Positions 1 to 8,673 of a stretch of DNA of 64,000 nucleotides are shown here, one piece after another. The stretch's first letter is position 1; each line of letters opens with the position of its first letter. Under the pieces are notes generated by a model, which saw only the letters and a program-made list of their open reading frames with translations, had not been told where the DNA came from and did not search any database. Origin of the DNA: Hyunsoonleella pacifica (GTDB lineage: Bacteria > Bacteroidota > Bacteroidia > Flavobacteriales > Flavobacteriaceae). Made by a program: the position numbers and the translations under genes. Location of the stretch: the NCBI RefSeq assembly GCF_004310335.1, contig NZ_SIRS01000002.1:124001-188000 (forward strand). Reading direction: 5' to 3'.

Positions 1-760
1 CGTAAGTACCATCACTTACTATATTACCATATTTATCTTTTATAATTGACGTAGTAAATGTTGTGATTTGATTACCATCAGCATAATTATGATGTCTACT
101 ATAACCAATGTTAAAATTGGTAGGAGGTGCAGGCATCACGTTAATGTCATACTCTTTTGAATTAAACTCTAGGCACGATGAATTTAAAAGAATACGCCCT
201 GTTTGTTTTGTGGAGTAGATATTCTTATAACTAATATTGTTTTTTATAAAAATTGTATCTATAGTTCGGCTACTGTGAAACTGATGCTTTACAGCTACTT
301 TGGTACCTTTAGCTAAAGGATTATCATAGTTATCAATTGGTATGGCAACTAGCATGCTATAATCATTACCTCCTGCTGTAATACTTGGTGGTCCTAAATA
401 GTTTTGAATGGTATTTACGGTATTTTGGGGTGTAATTTTAAGGCTACCTTGTAATGAATTAGGTTTAGCTAGAAGCACCCAATTAATAGTACCCACTCTT
501 GACGATAGGTGTAACGGAATGTTATAACTTAAGATATTATCTGTTTTGTGAGCTTTTATAAGTGTTGACCCAAAACTATTGCTTATATATAAAGAGGGCG
601 AAGTATTATTTTCTATTTTAAATTTTAGTGTTACATCCTCTCCTGCAACAAATGTTGTAGTTGTAGTGATTAATTGGATATTATCGGTTGCATAAACAGT
701 ATAACTGTTTATAATTAAAAGCACTAGTGTTATAATATTATGTAAACTAAATTTAATCAT
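1..760 (-). CDS. Secreted protein, C-terminus outside the window (partial)
   Basis: An open frame starts with ATG at 760 and runs off the left edge without a stop. It opens with a Sec signal peptide (hydrophobic LVLLIINSYTVYA, then a likely cleavage site). The next residues (TTTTTFVAGEDVTLKF) look like the first strands of an immunoglobulin-like or other beta-sandwich domain. The visible part, about 250 residues, has many Ser, Thr and Asn and no membrane segment after the signal. Only 3 nt separate it from the stop of the upstream GT-C-like gene, so the two are almost certainly co-transcribed. I do not recognise a family. An extracytoplasmic partner of that membrane protein is a guess from position. 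Confidence 0.75.
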   Translation of the reverse strand, partial: MIKFSLHNIITLVLLIINSYTVYATDNIQLITTTTTFVAGEDVTLKFKIENNTSPSLYISNSFGSTLIKAHKTDNILSYNIPLHLSSRVGTINWVLLAKPNSLQGSLKITPQNTVNTIQNYLGPPSITAGGNDYSMLVAIPIDNYDNPLAKGTKVAVKHQFHSSRTIDTIFIKNNISYKNIYSTKQTGRILLNSSCLEFNSKEYDINVMPAPPTNFNIGYSRHHNYADGNQITTFTTSIIKDKYGNIVSDGTY

Positions 761-763
761 TCA

Positions 764-3700
764 TCAAGGATTTCCTAAATAAGCGTTGGTTTCAACTTTA
801 ATAAAACTATAAATAGGATGGTTTATAGCTTGTAACTGTGAGTACGTATGTTTTTTAATTCTATTTGGGATCACTTTATTAGAAATATCAGCATTAGGTA
901 ATCCGTTTACAAAACAATTTTCCATTGAGTCGTTGATAATTATTGTTGTATCTTCTTCCATGGCATATTCAAAATATTGCTTGCGTTGTTGCCTGATACC
1001 TTCTTTAATAAATTTATGGTCAACCCATAATAATGTTTTGTCAGCATCATAATAACTAATAATTAATTGAGGAATCGTAATTTCTTTAATTCCAGAATTA
1101 AATAGGGTTCCAGAAATAGTAGTTTTAGTTAATTGTAAATTACTTAAAACAGTTTGTTTATATAAATCTGATCCAGAAACATTTCCAGCTATTTGTAAAT
1201 TAAATTTAGTAGGTTGCTCTTCAAACTCCACAGGTGTAAACTCATCTGGATTAAAAGTTTTGGGAATAGAATCTTGAGTTTTAGACCACGCAATACCTTC
1301 AAAATTAATTCTAAAGACACTTACTTCTTTTGGCATCAATTTATGCTTTACCTGATGTTTTGCGTTGTACGTTGCAAGTTCTTTATTATCATCGTTATAC
1401 AATGTGCCTTTTAACACAACATCAGCAGGTACATTATCTATATTTTGAATTTCTCCAATAAGCGAATAACTCTTATCATGTTTAACTAGTTTTGCTTGAA
1501 GTATCTCTAAAACGGGTTGTTTTAAAACATCTTCATGATGTGTTTGTTCTGTAGTTATTCGTCTTCTCCCTTGATTAAAATAGGCGGTTTCATTATCAGA
1601 GTAAAATTGATCTGGAGGCAAATCTAAATCAATATCATCGGGTTCAATAAACCATTTACCACCTATTTTCACTAAAGATTTATAGAAGGTTTTATCTATT
1701 TTCTCGAGGGGCGTAATCCATTTAGTGGTTACTATGGCAGAGGCTAATGAATCGTTTTTCTTAGTTATTTCTGTATCAATAGCATCTAATTTAGCGTATG
1801 AACTTAGTAAACCGTCGGTAACAGAAATTTCTAACATGTATTGTGCAATAGTTAAATCACTATTAGGGTTAATCATGCTATGTGCTTTTTCAAATCGTTT
1901 AAAATCTAAAGCATCATAATACGCCAAAAGAGCATTTTCTGGTGTGTGATGGCTATCGTTTTTTATATAAAATAGATATATACCATACCCAACAATTATT
2001 GCTAAACACAAAGACCATAGATGGGTTATCCTCAAAATAGGTTTAGAAAATTTGGTGTAAGTGGTTTTATAGCTTAAATAATCGGGTACACGCTTAAGTT
2101 TTAGTTTAAGCGCTCTGGAAAACAATACATGTACATTCAAAAAGAAAGCTATAAGTACAGTTGAAAAAGGCATAATACCCCAAAGGATTTTTTGCCATTT
2201 ACTTACGTCTTCTTTAGGCAAAATTGATGATACAGGAGGTACATTTAATTTTTCCCAAACTTGAATACCATTTTCTAATTGTCGTAAGCGTTGCCAGCCA
2301 CAGAAATACAAAATAGGATCGTAAAACTTATCGTTAGAGAAAATATATTTTAGATTATACTTTTCTGGTGTGGTTAAAAACTGTTGAAGAGACCCAATAC
2401 CCTCAACACCTTTAAATTTTGAATTCTCTAAACGTTCAATAGGTCTTGTAGTGAGTTCTGGTAAACGTCTTGCAGAATGGTAGTTGCCATCAACACTCAT
2501 AGCTTTTGTTTGGGCAGATAACCATGCCATTTGGTCGCCAAAGCCTAAAGTCATATATCTCCAAAGGTCGTGCTGATCTTGATTCAAAAAATTAATAATG
2601 GGCAGCATTTTTATTTTCTGAGGTTGCGATGGTCTAAAATAGCCCAAACTCATAGTAAAAATGGTCATGAATACAAATAGACCAGCAAAAATGCCTCCTA
2701 TAATTCTGTGATATACTGCACCAAATCTTTGCTGAATCAAGGTTTTTAAGTCGCCTTCAACTAGTCTATATACAAACTCACCAAAAAGTGGTAACGACAT
2801 GATAGAAGCCCAAAGTGTAAACCTATCTAAGGTTAAAATATTAAAAGCAGTTTCTCCTAAAAACTTACGAGGTATAGGTGTGGTACCTCCAGTTCCTAAA
2901 ACCGTTAAAATAGTTATAGAAAAACCAAAAAATAAATAGCGCTTACTATAATATCTATAAAAAATATAAGGAAGTAATATCAATAATACACCCCACGGAA
3001 TTAGAAAAAACACCAAACCTGATGAGGTGATTTCTAGAAAATTATCACGAGACCCATGCGGAATAGGTACCTGTGTTATAGGGTTTTTTTTTGAATTGAT
3101 CCAGTAGGGGAGGATGCATCCAACAATAATGACCAAAGCCAAGAGCCCGAAACTAACGATACGTTTAAAAAGTTTAAAAAAGCTATTTAAAAATACTTTA
3201 AAAGTAACGTCTTTCATATTGCCAGCTTTCTCTTTGGATACATCCATAAGTACAGTACCAATAAGTGGAAAAATAAAGAATACCATTCCAAAAATAGGCG
3301 TTACATGATGTGAGGTAACTGTAACAGAAATTAGAGATAAACAGGTAAACAAATAGCGAATTTTACCAGTTTTAAGCCATAGATAAATTTCAGGTAAAGC
3401 ATGCATTAAAACAGAAATCCCTATAATACTAGGTAATTGCCCAAATACATGTAATGTTTCAACAAAAGATGATGACAAAGCAGCTAGAACTGAGGCGTAA
3501 CCAGCCACAGTTCTATTCGCAGTCATTAATAATGAAAATCTGTAAGAACCAGTTATAAATAATATTATACTAACAATCGCCACCGTAAAAAGTCCAAATT
3601 TTAAACCGCCTATTAAAGACAAAGCCCCAATAGATTGATGTACTAAGGGAGGATAGCTCATTACGGTAAAACCTGTATACCATTTATAATTCCAAGGTTC

Positions 3701-3850
3701 AAACCAACTAGTAGCATAGTGTTCTGCAAAAAATAAATGGATGAGTGCATCATACGTACTTTCTAACGTAAAAAAGATAGAAGTCCCATGAAATGTAACA
3801 CCAATAAGAAGTGCAACTATTAAAAATTTATTTGATTTGGTTGGATTCAA
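764..3850 (-). CDS. Large polytopic membrane protein, GT-C/PTPS-related type, with C-terminal NTF2-like and FxLYD-like domains
   Basis: This 1028-residue protein has a long multi-spanning N-terminal half (about residues 8-600). An acidic residue follows the first helix in the ESTYDALIHLFF stretch, the arrangement seen in GT-C glycosyltransferases and in membrane proteins annotated 6-pyruvoyl-tetrahydropterin-synthase-related. A last helix near residue 640 precedes a soluble tail. That tail has an NTF2/DUF4878-like segment (ENALLAYYDALDF, about 660-760) and two FxLYD-like beta domains (about 790-960). The start is TTG at 3850: the frame is closed by TGA two codons upstream, and the first internal Met lies inside the membrane region. 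The neighbouring divergent GT2 suggests a pair in which GT2 makes a lipid-linked sugar and this protein transfers it. That role is inference; no substrate can be read from the sequence. Confidence 0.75.
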   Translation of the reverse strand: MNPTKSNKFLIVALLIGVTFHGTSIFFTLESTYDALIHLFFAEHYATSWFEPWNYKWYTGFTVMSYPPLVHQSIGALSLIGGLKFGLFTVAIVSIILFITGSYRFSLLMTANRTVAGYASVLAALSSSFVETLHVFGQLPSIIGISVLMHALPEIYLWLKTGKIRYLFTCLSLISVTVTSHHVTPIFGMVFFIFPLIGTVLMDVSKEKAGNMKDVTFKVFLNSFFKLFKRIVSFGLLALVIIVGCILPYWINSKKNPITQVPIPHGSRDNFLEITSSGLVFFLIPWGVLLILLPYIFYRYYSKRYLFFGFSITILTVLGTGGTTPIPRKFLGETAFNILTLDRFTLWASIMSLPLFGEFVYRLVEGDLKTLIQQRFGAVYHRIIGGIFAGLFVFMTIFTMSLGYFRPSQPQKIKMLPIINFLNQDQHDLWRYMTLGFGDQMAWLSAQTKAMSVDGNYHSARRLPELTTRPIERLENSKFKGVEGIGSLQQFLTTPEKYNLKYIFSNDKFYDPILYFCGWQRLRQLENGIQVWEKLNVPPVSSILPKEDVSKWQKILWGIMPFSTVLIAFFLNVHVLFSRALKLKLKRVPDYLSYKTTYTKFSKPILRITHLWSLCLAIIVGYGIYLFYIKNDSHHTPENALLAYYDALDFKRFEKAHSMINPNSDLTIAQYMLEISVTDGLLSSYAKLDAIDTEITKKNDSLASAIVTTKWITPLEKIDKTFYKSLVKIGGKWFIEPDDIDLDLPPDQFYSDNETAYFNQGRRRITTEQTHHEDVLKQPVLEILQAKLVKHDKSYSLIGEIQNIDNVPADVVLKGTLYNDDNKELATYNAKHQVKHKLMPKEVSVFRINFEGIAWSKTQDSIPKTFNPDEFTPVEFEEQPTKFNLQIAGNVSGSDLYKQTVLSNLQLTKTTISGTLFNSGIKEITIPQLIISYYDADKTLLWVDHKFIKEGIRQQRKQYFEYAMEEDTTIIINDSMENCFVNGLPNADISNKVIPNRIKKHTYSQLQAINHPIYSFIKVETNAYLGNP

Positions 3851-3988
3851 TAAGTATCAATTTAATTCAAGAAAAAGACATGCATTGCATAGTTTGTTTA
3901 AGATTTAGCTCGTCTACAGTAAACTTCCATTCATCTATACCAATCTTCTTCTTAGGCTAAAATAGAGCTTTTCTTACGCTAATCATAA

Positions 3989-3996
3989 TACTTTTG
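3989..3996 (+). promoter_or_regulatory. -7 promoter element TACTTTTG
   Basis: The octamer matches the Bacteroidota -7 consensus TAnnTTTG. It lies 29 nt before the ATG of the REC-GT2 gene. No clear TTTG is seen at the -33 position, where only a T-rich stretch occurs. Confidence 0.45.
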
Positions 3997-4025
3997 TATT
4001 GTAAACAATAACAAAACTATTTGCC

Positions 4026-5216
4026 ATGAAAATTTTAGCTATAGATGACCAACAATTAGTACTCTTACCATTACAAAAAAGACTAGCGGAATTAGGTTAT
4101 GAGGTTATTGTGGAGACTGATGCTAACGAAGGTATTTCAAAATACAACACACTCCACCCAGATTTAGTTATTGTTGATATTAATATGCCTACGGTTTCAG
4201 GTTTAGAAATTGTAAAATATATAAGAAAGTCTAAACGTGCTAATACTCCAGTTATGGTATTATCTGGTAATAGGCAAGACAATATTATTACTGCTGGCTT
4301 TGAATTAGGAATTAACGATTACATGAAAAAGCCACTAAGCTTAAATGAAATTTGTGCACGCATAAAACGATTAATAGGTACTCCAGAACACAAAGGTGTT
4401 ACGTCTAAAACCAGTGTAATGATTCAACAACGCTGTGTTGGTGTTGTAATCCCTTGTTATAATGAAGAAGACAGATTATTAAGTGACGAATTCCTTCAAT
4501 TTATTGATAAAAATTCAGGATATCATTTATGCTTTGTTAACGACGGTAGTACTGATGATACACTAGATGTATTGCACAATTTACAAAAAGGACGCGAAGA
4601 CTATATTTCCGTGTATAACTGTGAAAAAAATGGAGGTAAGGCAGAGGCAGTGAGGTTAGGTATGTTATACATGACAAAAAAGAAAGGATTAGATTTTATT
4701 GGATTTTTAGATGCAGATTTATCAACCGATTTAAAAGATTTTGATGATTTGGTTTCTACTATAGAGTATTCAGATTTTAAGATAGTAAGTGGTTCTAGAA
4801 TAAGTAGAATGGGAGCTAACATTACTAAAGAGTCAGCCAGAAGATTAATAAGTATGACTATCAACTTTATCATTAGAAAGATTCTGGGGATGAACTTTAA
4901 AGACACACAGTGTGGTGCAAAAATCTTTAGAAAGGACGTTATTCATTTGGCCTTTGATAAAAAATTTGTGACACAATGGATTTTTGATGTTGAAATATTT
5001 AAAAGGATGTCAGGTCATTTTGGAGTAGAAAAAGCTAAAAAATATATCTGTGAACAACCTTTAAAGCGATGGATTCATGCTGATGGCTCTAAACTATCAA
5101 TGAAAGATTCTATTAAAATCGTAATGCAATTAGTACAAATTGCTTGGGTATACAGAGGGAAAAAAAGTTTGATTGATAGCACTCAGATTGAGCTTAAATT
5201 AGTTCACAAGAGTTAA
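4026..5216 (+). CDS. Response regulator receiver domain fused to family-2 glycosyltransferase
   Basis: Residues 1-120 form a CheY-like receiver: acidic pair D7/D8, phospho-acceptor D51 in VIVDINMP, switch S80, and K102 in the DYMKKP motif. After a short linker, residues 137-396 form a GT2 domain of the dolichyl-phosphate-mannose-synthase type, with VVIPCYNEED, VNDGSTDDT, a FLDADLSTD metal-binding motif and the downstream acceptor-loop QCGAKIF motif. There is no membrane segment, so it should be cytosolic or peripheral. Such an enzyme would charge polyprenyl phosphate with a sugar. The receiver implies that glycosyl transfer is switched by phosphorylation, with no transcription output. It is divergent from the GT-C-like gene. 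No kinase is adjacent, so its partner is unknown. Confidence 0.88.
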   Translation: MKILAIDDQQLVLLPLQKRLAELGYEVIVETDANEGISKYNTLHPDLVIVDINMPTVSGLEIVKYIRKSKRANTPVMVLSGNRQDNIITAGFELGINDYMKKPLSLNEICARIKRLIGTPEHKGVTSKTSVMIQQRCVGVVIPCYNEEDRLLSDEFLQFIDKNSGYHLCFVNDGSTDDTLDVLHNLQKGREDYISVYNCEKNGGKAEAVRLGMLYMTKKKGLDFIGFLDADLSTDLKDFDDLVSTIEYSDFKIVSGSRISRMGANITKESARRLISMTINFIIRKILGMNFKDTQCGAKIFRKDVIHLAFDKKFVTQWIFDVEIFKRMSGHFGVEKAKKYICEQPLKRWIHADGSKLSMKDSIKIVMQLVQIAWVYRGKKSLIDSTQIELKLVHKS

Positions 5217-5248
5217 TGTAGTTTGATTTGTTTATGTTTTTTGTGATT

Positions 5249-5278
5249 AAAAGGCGGTACTATTAGTACTGCCTTTTT
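5249..5278. terminator. Bidirectional terminator between the GT2 and SpoU genes
   Basis: The stem GGCGGTACT/AGTACTGCC with loop ATT is flanked by AAAA on the left and TTTTT on the right. It can therefore stop transcripts from both converging genes. Confidence 0.85.
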
Positions 5279-5284
5279 GTTTAT

Positions 5285-5743
5285 TTAAGACCTAGGCTTA
5301 TTAATACCCCTGTCGTACATCACTATACTGCCAGCAACCGAAACATTTAAACTTAATTGCGATTTAAACTTTACCAAAAAATGACTTTTTTCAATAGCTT
5401 TTTTTGACAGTCCATGGTCTTCTGCACCTAATAAATAAACACAACGTCTGGGGTGATTAAACGTTTCTAAATCTTCAGCTTCATTAGTAAGTTCAACACC
5501 TACGAGTCTAGCACCTTTAGGTAGATTTTTATAAAATTCATCAAAAGTTTCATAATGAAAATAGGGCATAGACTTCACAGCATTATGGGTGTCGCAGGCT
5601 TGTTTTGCATAGCGATTTCCAATAGTAAAAATAAAACTAGCACCTAAGTTTTGAGCAGATCTCCAAAGTACACCTAAGTTTTCAGGTGTTTTACCGTTTT
5701 GTATGCCTATACCGAAGAACTCGTTTTCAAAGTTGTCATTCAT
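5285..5743 (-). CDS. TrmH/SpoU-family RNA 2'-O-methyltransferase
   Basis: The 152-residue protein shows the three SpoU (SPOUT) motifs. Motif 1 is in the N-terminal third (GVLWRSAQNLGA), motif 2 is YLLGAEDHGLS, and motif 3 is SLNVSVAGSIVMYDR, which together form the knotted SAM site. It is at the short end for the family and lacks an N-terminal substrate-binding extension, like stand-alone TrmL-type enzymes. The target RNA (tRNA or rRNA) cannot be read from the sequence. It follows moaA by 25 nt and probably sits at the tail of the Moco operon, although it has no evident link to cofactor synthesis. A shared terminator follows directly. Confidence 0.88.
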   Translation of the reverse strand: MNDNFENEFFGIGIQNGKTPENLGVLWRSAQNLGASFIFTIGNRYAKQACDTHNAVKSMPYFHYETFDEFYKNLPKGARLVGVELTNEAEDLETFNHPRRCVYLLGAEDHGLSKKAIEKSHFLVKFKSQLSLNVSVAGSIVMYDRGINKPRS

Positions 5744-5768
5744 CTTTCAAAAGTAAATATTCTGTAGA

Positions 5769-6776
5769 TTATCCTCCAATAGTAATCATGCTTCTGTTTT
5801 TTGAATGTAAATCAGGTTTCTGAAGTTTCTCTAAAGTATTCATGCCTCCACGTACTTTAAATTTGGCTTGCACCGCTTTTTGAACAATCGGTTCAATCGA
5901 TTTTCCTGCTCTTAAAGCCGTTAATAGATCAGATTCTGTAGCAGAAAACAAACAGTTTTTTAATTGGCCGTTTGCTGTTAAACGTAATCTATTGCAAGAA
6001 TCACAAAATGGGTTGGTTACCGAACTTATAATGGCAAAATTACCTTTATATCCTTTTATTTTATAGTTTTTTGAGGTGTCATTTGGCGCATCTTGTAAAC
6101 GTATAATATCATTTTCTTTAAAAGCATTGTTAACGTATTGTATCACTTCTGCATACGATACCATTTTACTCATATCCCATTTATTACCATCAAAAGGCAT
6201 AAATTCAATGAAACGAATAGAAACAGGTAAATCTTTAGTGAAATTGATGAAATCGATGATTTCATTGTCATTAAACCCTTTTATTAAAACTGCGTTCACT
6301 TTAACTGTAAACCCTTCTTTTACTAGTAATAAAATGTTATCGTAAACACGCTTAAATTCATGACGTCTAGTAATATGCTTAAACTTACTTTCATCCAAAG
6401 AGTCTAAACTTACATTGATTTTAGTAACACGATTTACCTTTAAAACGTCAATGAATTTATCAATTATTACGGCATTTGAAGTGATGGAAAGTTCTACTGG
6501 AAGTGTCGCTAATTTTTCTAAAATTACAGGAATGTCTTTTCTAACCAAAGGCTCGCCTCCTGTTAAGCGAATTTTAGTAACACCATGATCTACAAAGGTT
6601 TTAGCGATATCATATATTTCTTCATAGGTCATTAAATGACTTTTAGGCGATAAAGGTACACCGTTAGCCGGCATGCAATAGGTACAGCGTAAATTACAAC
6701 GTTCTGTTAACGAAATACGCAAATAGGTATGATCTCTACCGTGGGTATCTTGTAATATATTTTTGTTTTCGCTCAT
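5769..6776 (-). CDS. moaA: GTP 3',8-cyclase MoaA
   Basis: Radical-SAM enzyme for the first step of molybdenum-cofactor synthesis: it rearranges GTP to 3',8-cyclo-GTP, which MoaC converts to cPMP. The N-terminal Cx3CxxC cluster motif is visible as CNLRCTYC. The C-terminal second cluster motif is CDSCNRLRLT followed by a third Cys in LKNCLF. The chain ends in the conserved Gly-Gly (TIGG) that enters the active site. At 335 residues the length is normal. It is second to last in the minus-strand Moco operon, 85 nt after moaCB. That gap contains a GTTTAA-rich repeat. Confidence 0.97.
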   Translation of the reverse strand: MSENKNILQDTHGRDHTYLRISLTERCNLRCTYCMPANGVPLSPKSHLMTYEEIYDIAKTFVDHGVTKIRLTGGEPLVRKDIPVILEKLATLPVELSITSNAVIIDKFIDVLKVNRVTKINVSLDSLDESKFKHITRRHEFKRVYDNILLLVKEGFTVKVNAVLIKGFNDNEIIDFINFTKDLPVSIRFIEFMPFDGNKWDMSKMVSYAEVIQYVNNAFKENDIIRLQDAPNDTSKNYKIKGYKGNFAIISSVTNPFCDSCNRLRLTANGQLKNCLFSATESDLLTALRAGKSIEPIVQKAVQAKFKVRGGMNTLEKLQKPDLHSKNRSMITIGG

Positions 6777-6794
6777 ATCTTAGTTATGTGTAAC

Positions 6795-6820
6795 CGTTTA
6801 ATTGTTTAACTGTTTAATCG
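6795..6820. repeat. GTTTAA-rich repeat between moaCB and moaA
   Basis: Successive units GTTTAATT, GTTTAACT and GTTTAATC occur in the 85-nt spacer. Closely similar sequence, in inverted orientation, lies right of the four-helix-bundle gene near 8174-8206. A related piece lies at 7793-7812. Confidence 0.6.
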
Positions 6821-6861
6821 GCTGCTCTATAAACGATTTAACGATTCCACGTATAAACATT

Positions 6862-7773
6862 TCAATCATGTCTCACTCCTTTTAAAATTCTAAAACTATG
6901 TAATATCGCAGGAAAAATGGCATCCATAGATTCTTTAGCGCCATTTGTAGAACCTGGAAGTGCCAAAACTAAAGTATCTCCAATAGTTCCAGCAACACTT
7001 CTAGAAAGCATTGCAAAGGGCATACGACCTTGTCCGTAGCTCCTAATAGCCTCTTCAATACCTGGGATACGTCTATCCAAAATTGGAAGCAAAGCCTCAG
7101 GGGTAATATCCCGTCCAGAAAGCCCTGTCCCACCAGTGTAAATTACCATATCTATCCCTAGTTCTTGGTATGATGTTACCTTTTGTTGAATGCTATCTTT
7201 TTCGTCTGGAATAATTACATATTCATTTACTTTTACATTGCATTCCTCCAATTTTTTAATAATCGCTTTTCCAGCTTTATCTTCTTTTTGCCCAGCAGAA
7301 ATGCTATCGCTGCATACTACCACAGCTGCTGTTAAATCCTTTCTAAAGGTGTCCTTGAAATCTGATTTACCACCTTTCTTTTTGAGAAGTTTAATGGCAT
7401 GAATTTCAATGCCTTTATCAATAGGTTTCAACATATCATACATATTTAAGGCCACGACACTCGCACCATGCATTGCCTCAACTTCAACACCAGTTTTGTA
7501 AATAGTTTTTACAGTAAATAGTACCGTAATTTCTAAACCATCAATTTTATATTCAATACCAGTAAATTCAATAGGCAAGGGATGGCAATCGGGTAAAATA
7601 TCAGGCGTGCGTTTTACGCCCAAAAGTCCAGCCGCTTTGCTCATAGCAAATACGTTTCCCTTTGGAACAGTATCGTTTTTAATAGCCTCGATCGTTTCAG
7701 GTTTACTTACTTTTACAATTGCTTGTGCTACTGCGATTCTTAGTGTTGTATTTTTATGTGTGATATCGACCAT
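6862..7773 (-). CDS. moaCB: Bifunctional cPMP synthase MoaC / molybdopterin adenylyltransferase MogA-MoaB (fusion)
   Basis: Residues 1-148 are MoaC, which converts 3',8-cyclo-GTP to cyclic pyranopterin monophosphate. Its signatures are LLGVKRTPDILPDCHPLPI and the VEVEAMHGASVVALNMYDMLK segment. Residues 149-303 are a MogA/MoaB domain that adenylylates molybdopterin before metal insertion, with YTGGTGLSGRD and ALPGSTNGAKESM. One chain thus links an early and a late step of the pathway. This fusion is known in Bacteroidota. At 303 residues both domains look complete and their key motifs are intact. The ATG at 7773 gives a proper MoaC N-terminus. Confidence 0.95.
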   Translation of the reverse strand: MVDITHKNTTLRIAVAQAIVKVSKPETIEAIKNDTVPKGNVFAMSKAAGLLGVKRTPDILPDCHPLPIEFTGIEYKIDGLEITVLFTVKTIYKTGVEVEAMHGASVVALNMYDMLKPIDKGIEIHAIKLLKKKGGKSDFKDTFRKDLTAAVVVCSDSISAGQKEDKAGKAIIKKLEECNVKVNEYVIIPDEKDSIQQKVTSYQELGIDMVIYTGGTGLSGRDITPEALLPILDRRIPGIEEAIRSYGQGRMPFAMLSRSVAGTIGDTLVLALPGSTNGAKESMDAIFPAILHSFRILKGVRHD

Positions 7774-7796
7774 TTGATGTGGATGTGTTGAATCGT

Positions 7797-8162
7797 TTAT
7801 TTGTTTAATTGTGATTTTCGTAGTGCATTTAACTTATTTGAAATTTTTTCAATTTCACTTCTAAGTTTTTGATATTCATGTTGTTTTATGAAATTTAATT
7901 CGTTGGCAATAATGAGTTGATTAACTACTTCCATTAACGAACTGAAAGCCATAGTTGAAAAATGGGCTTTGTCTTTATTTGTAATTCTTGAGGTACCTTC
8001 AGCTAAGTTTGAAGCTACAGAAATAGAAGCACGTCTTAACTGATTTGTTAAACCAAATTTTTCTTCACTCGGAAAATCTTTAGTTATTAAATAAATTTCT
8101 TTGACCAATTCTTTTGAATCTGCCCAAACATTCAATTTTTCAAATGAAAACGTATATGCCAT
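7797..8162 (-). CDS. Four-helix-bundle protein (S23 / 23S rRNA intervening-sequence type)
   Basis: The 121-residue, almost all-helical protein matches the small four-helix-bundle family first seen inside 23S rRNA intervening sequences. It starts MAYTFSFEKLNVWADSKELV and has the typical LRRASISVASNLAEGTSR segment. Its biochemical role is unknown; pentameric helical bundles that may bind RNA are known for relatives. It has no evident Moco function, yet sits between moaE and moaCB in the same orientation. The inverted repeat TGTTTAATTGT borders it on both sides and overlaps its last codons. This suggests that it entered the operon as a small cassette. Confidence 0.85.
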   Translation of the reverse strand: MAYTFSFEKLNVWADSKELVKEIYLITKDFPSEEKFGLTNQLRRASISVASNLAEGTSRITNKDKAHFSTMAFSSLMEVVNQLIIANELNFIKQHEYQKLRSEIEKISNKLNALRKSQLNK

Positions 8163-8184
8163 TGTCCTTTTTTACAATTAAACA
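7802..8184. repeat. 11-bp perfect inverted repeat bracketing the four-helix-bundle gene
   Basis: TGTTTAATTGT at 7802-7812 and its exact complement ACAATTAAACA at 8174-8184 enclose the gene. A second partial copy of the right end follows at 8197-8206. The left arm lies inside the last codons of the gene. Confidence 0.55.
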
Positions 8185-8211
8185 GTTAAACAAATCAACA
8201 ATTAAACTTAT

Positions 8212-8655
8212 TTACGAATTAACTTTCCATTGATGAGATTCATCTTCAAAGATTTCCTTCCCAAAAACAGGAACATCTGCTTTTATGGCTTCAACGATAT
8301 ATTCTAAAGCTTTAAAAACTACTTTTCGCCTCGGCGAGGATACAAAAACAAATAGACATATTTCTCCTGCTTTTACAGTACCTAAACTGTGATAAATATG
8401 CATACATGTCAATTCAAATTTTTCAAAAGCAGTTTCCCGTATCTCATGAAATTTTTGGTTTGCCATATCTTCATAAGCTGTGTATTCGATAGCAGCAACC
8501 GTTTTTCCGTCAATTTCATCGGCACGAACCTGCCCTAGAAAAATATTATGCGCGCCTATACTAGTTTTAGTTTGGTGCTTATAAATAGAGTTTCCTATAA
8601 AATCAGATGATATAGCACCTTCTCTAAATACGTTTTTTGGTTTCTTATTTATCAT
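8212..8655 (-). CDS. moaE: Molybdopterin synthase large subunit MoaE
   Basis: MoaE forms the MoaD2-MoaE2 synthase that puts two sulfurs into cPMP to make molybdopterin. The protein (147 residues) shows the family core: GAHNIFLGQVRADE, the MHIYHSLGTVKAGE strand, and the active-site stretch AIKADVPVFGKE, whose lysines correspond to the catalytic Lys region. The usual His-Arg after the central strands reads SSPRRK here. It lies 18 nt downstream of moaD in the operon, matching its need for 1:1 production with MoaD. Confidence 0.95.
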   Translation of the reverse strand: MINKKPKNVFREGAISSDFIGNSIYKHQTKTSIGAHNIFLGQVRADEIDGKTVAAIEYTAYEDMANQKFHEIRETAFEKFELTCMHIYHSLGTVKAGEICLFVFVSSPRRKVVFKALEYIVEAIKADVPVFGKEIFEDESHQWKVNS

Positions 8656-8673
8656 TACTTTAATATTTTTTAT

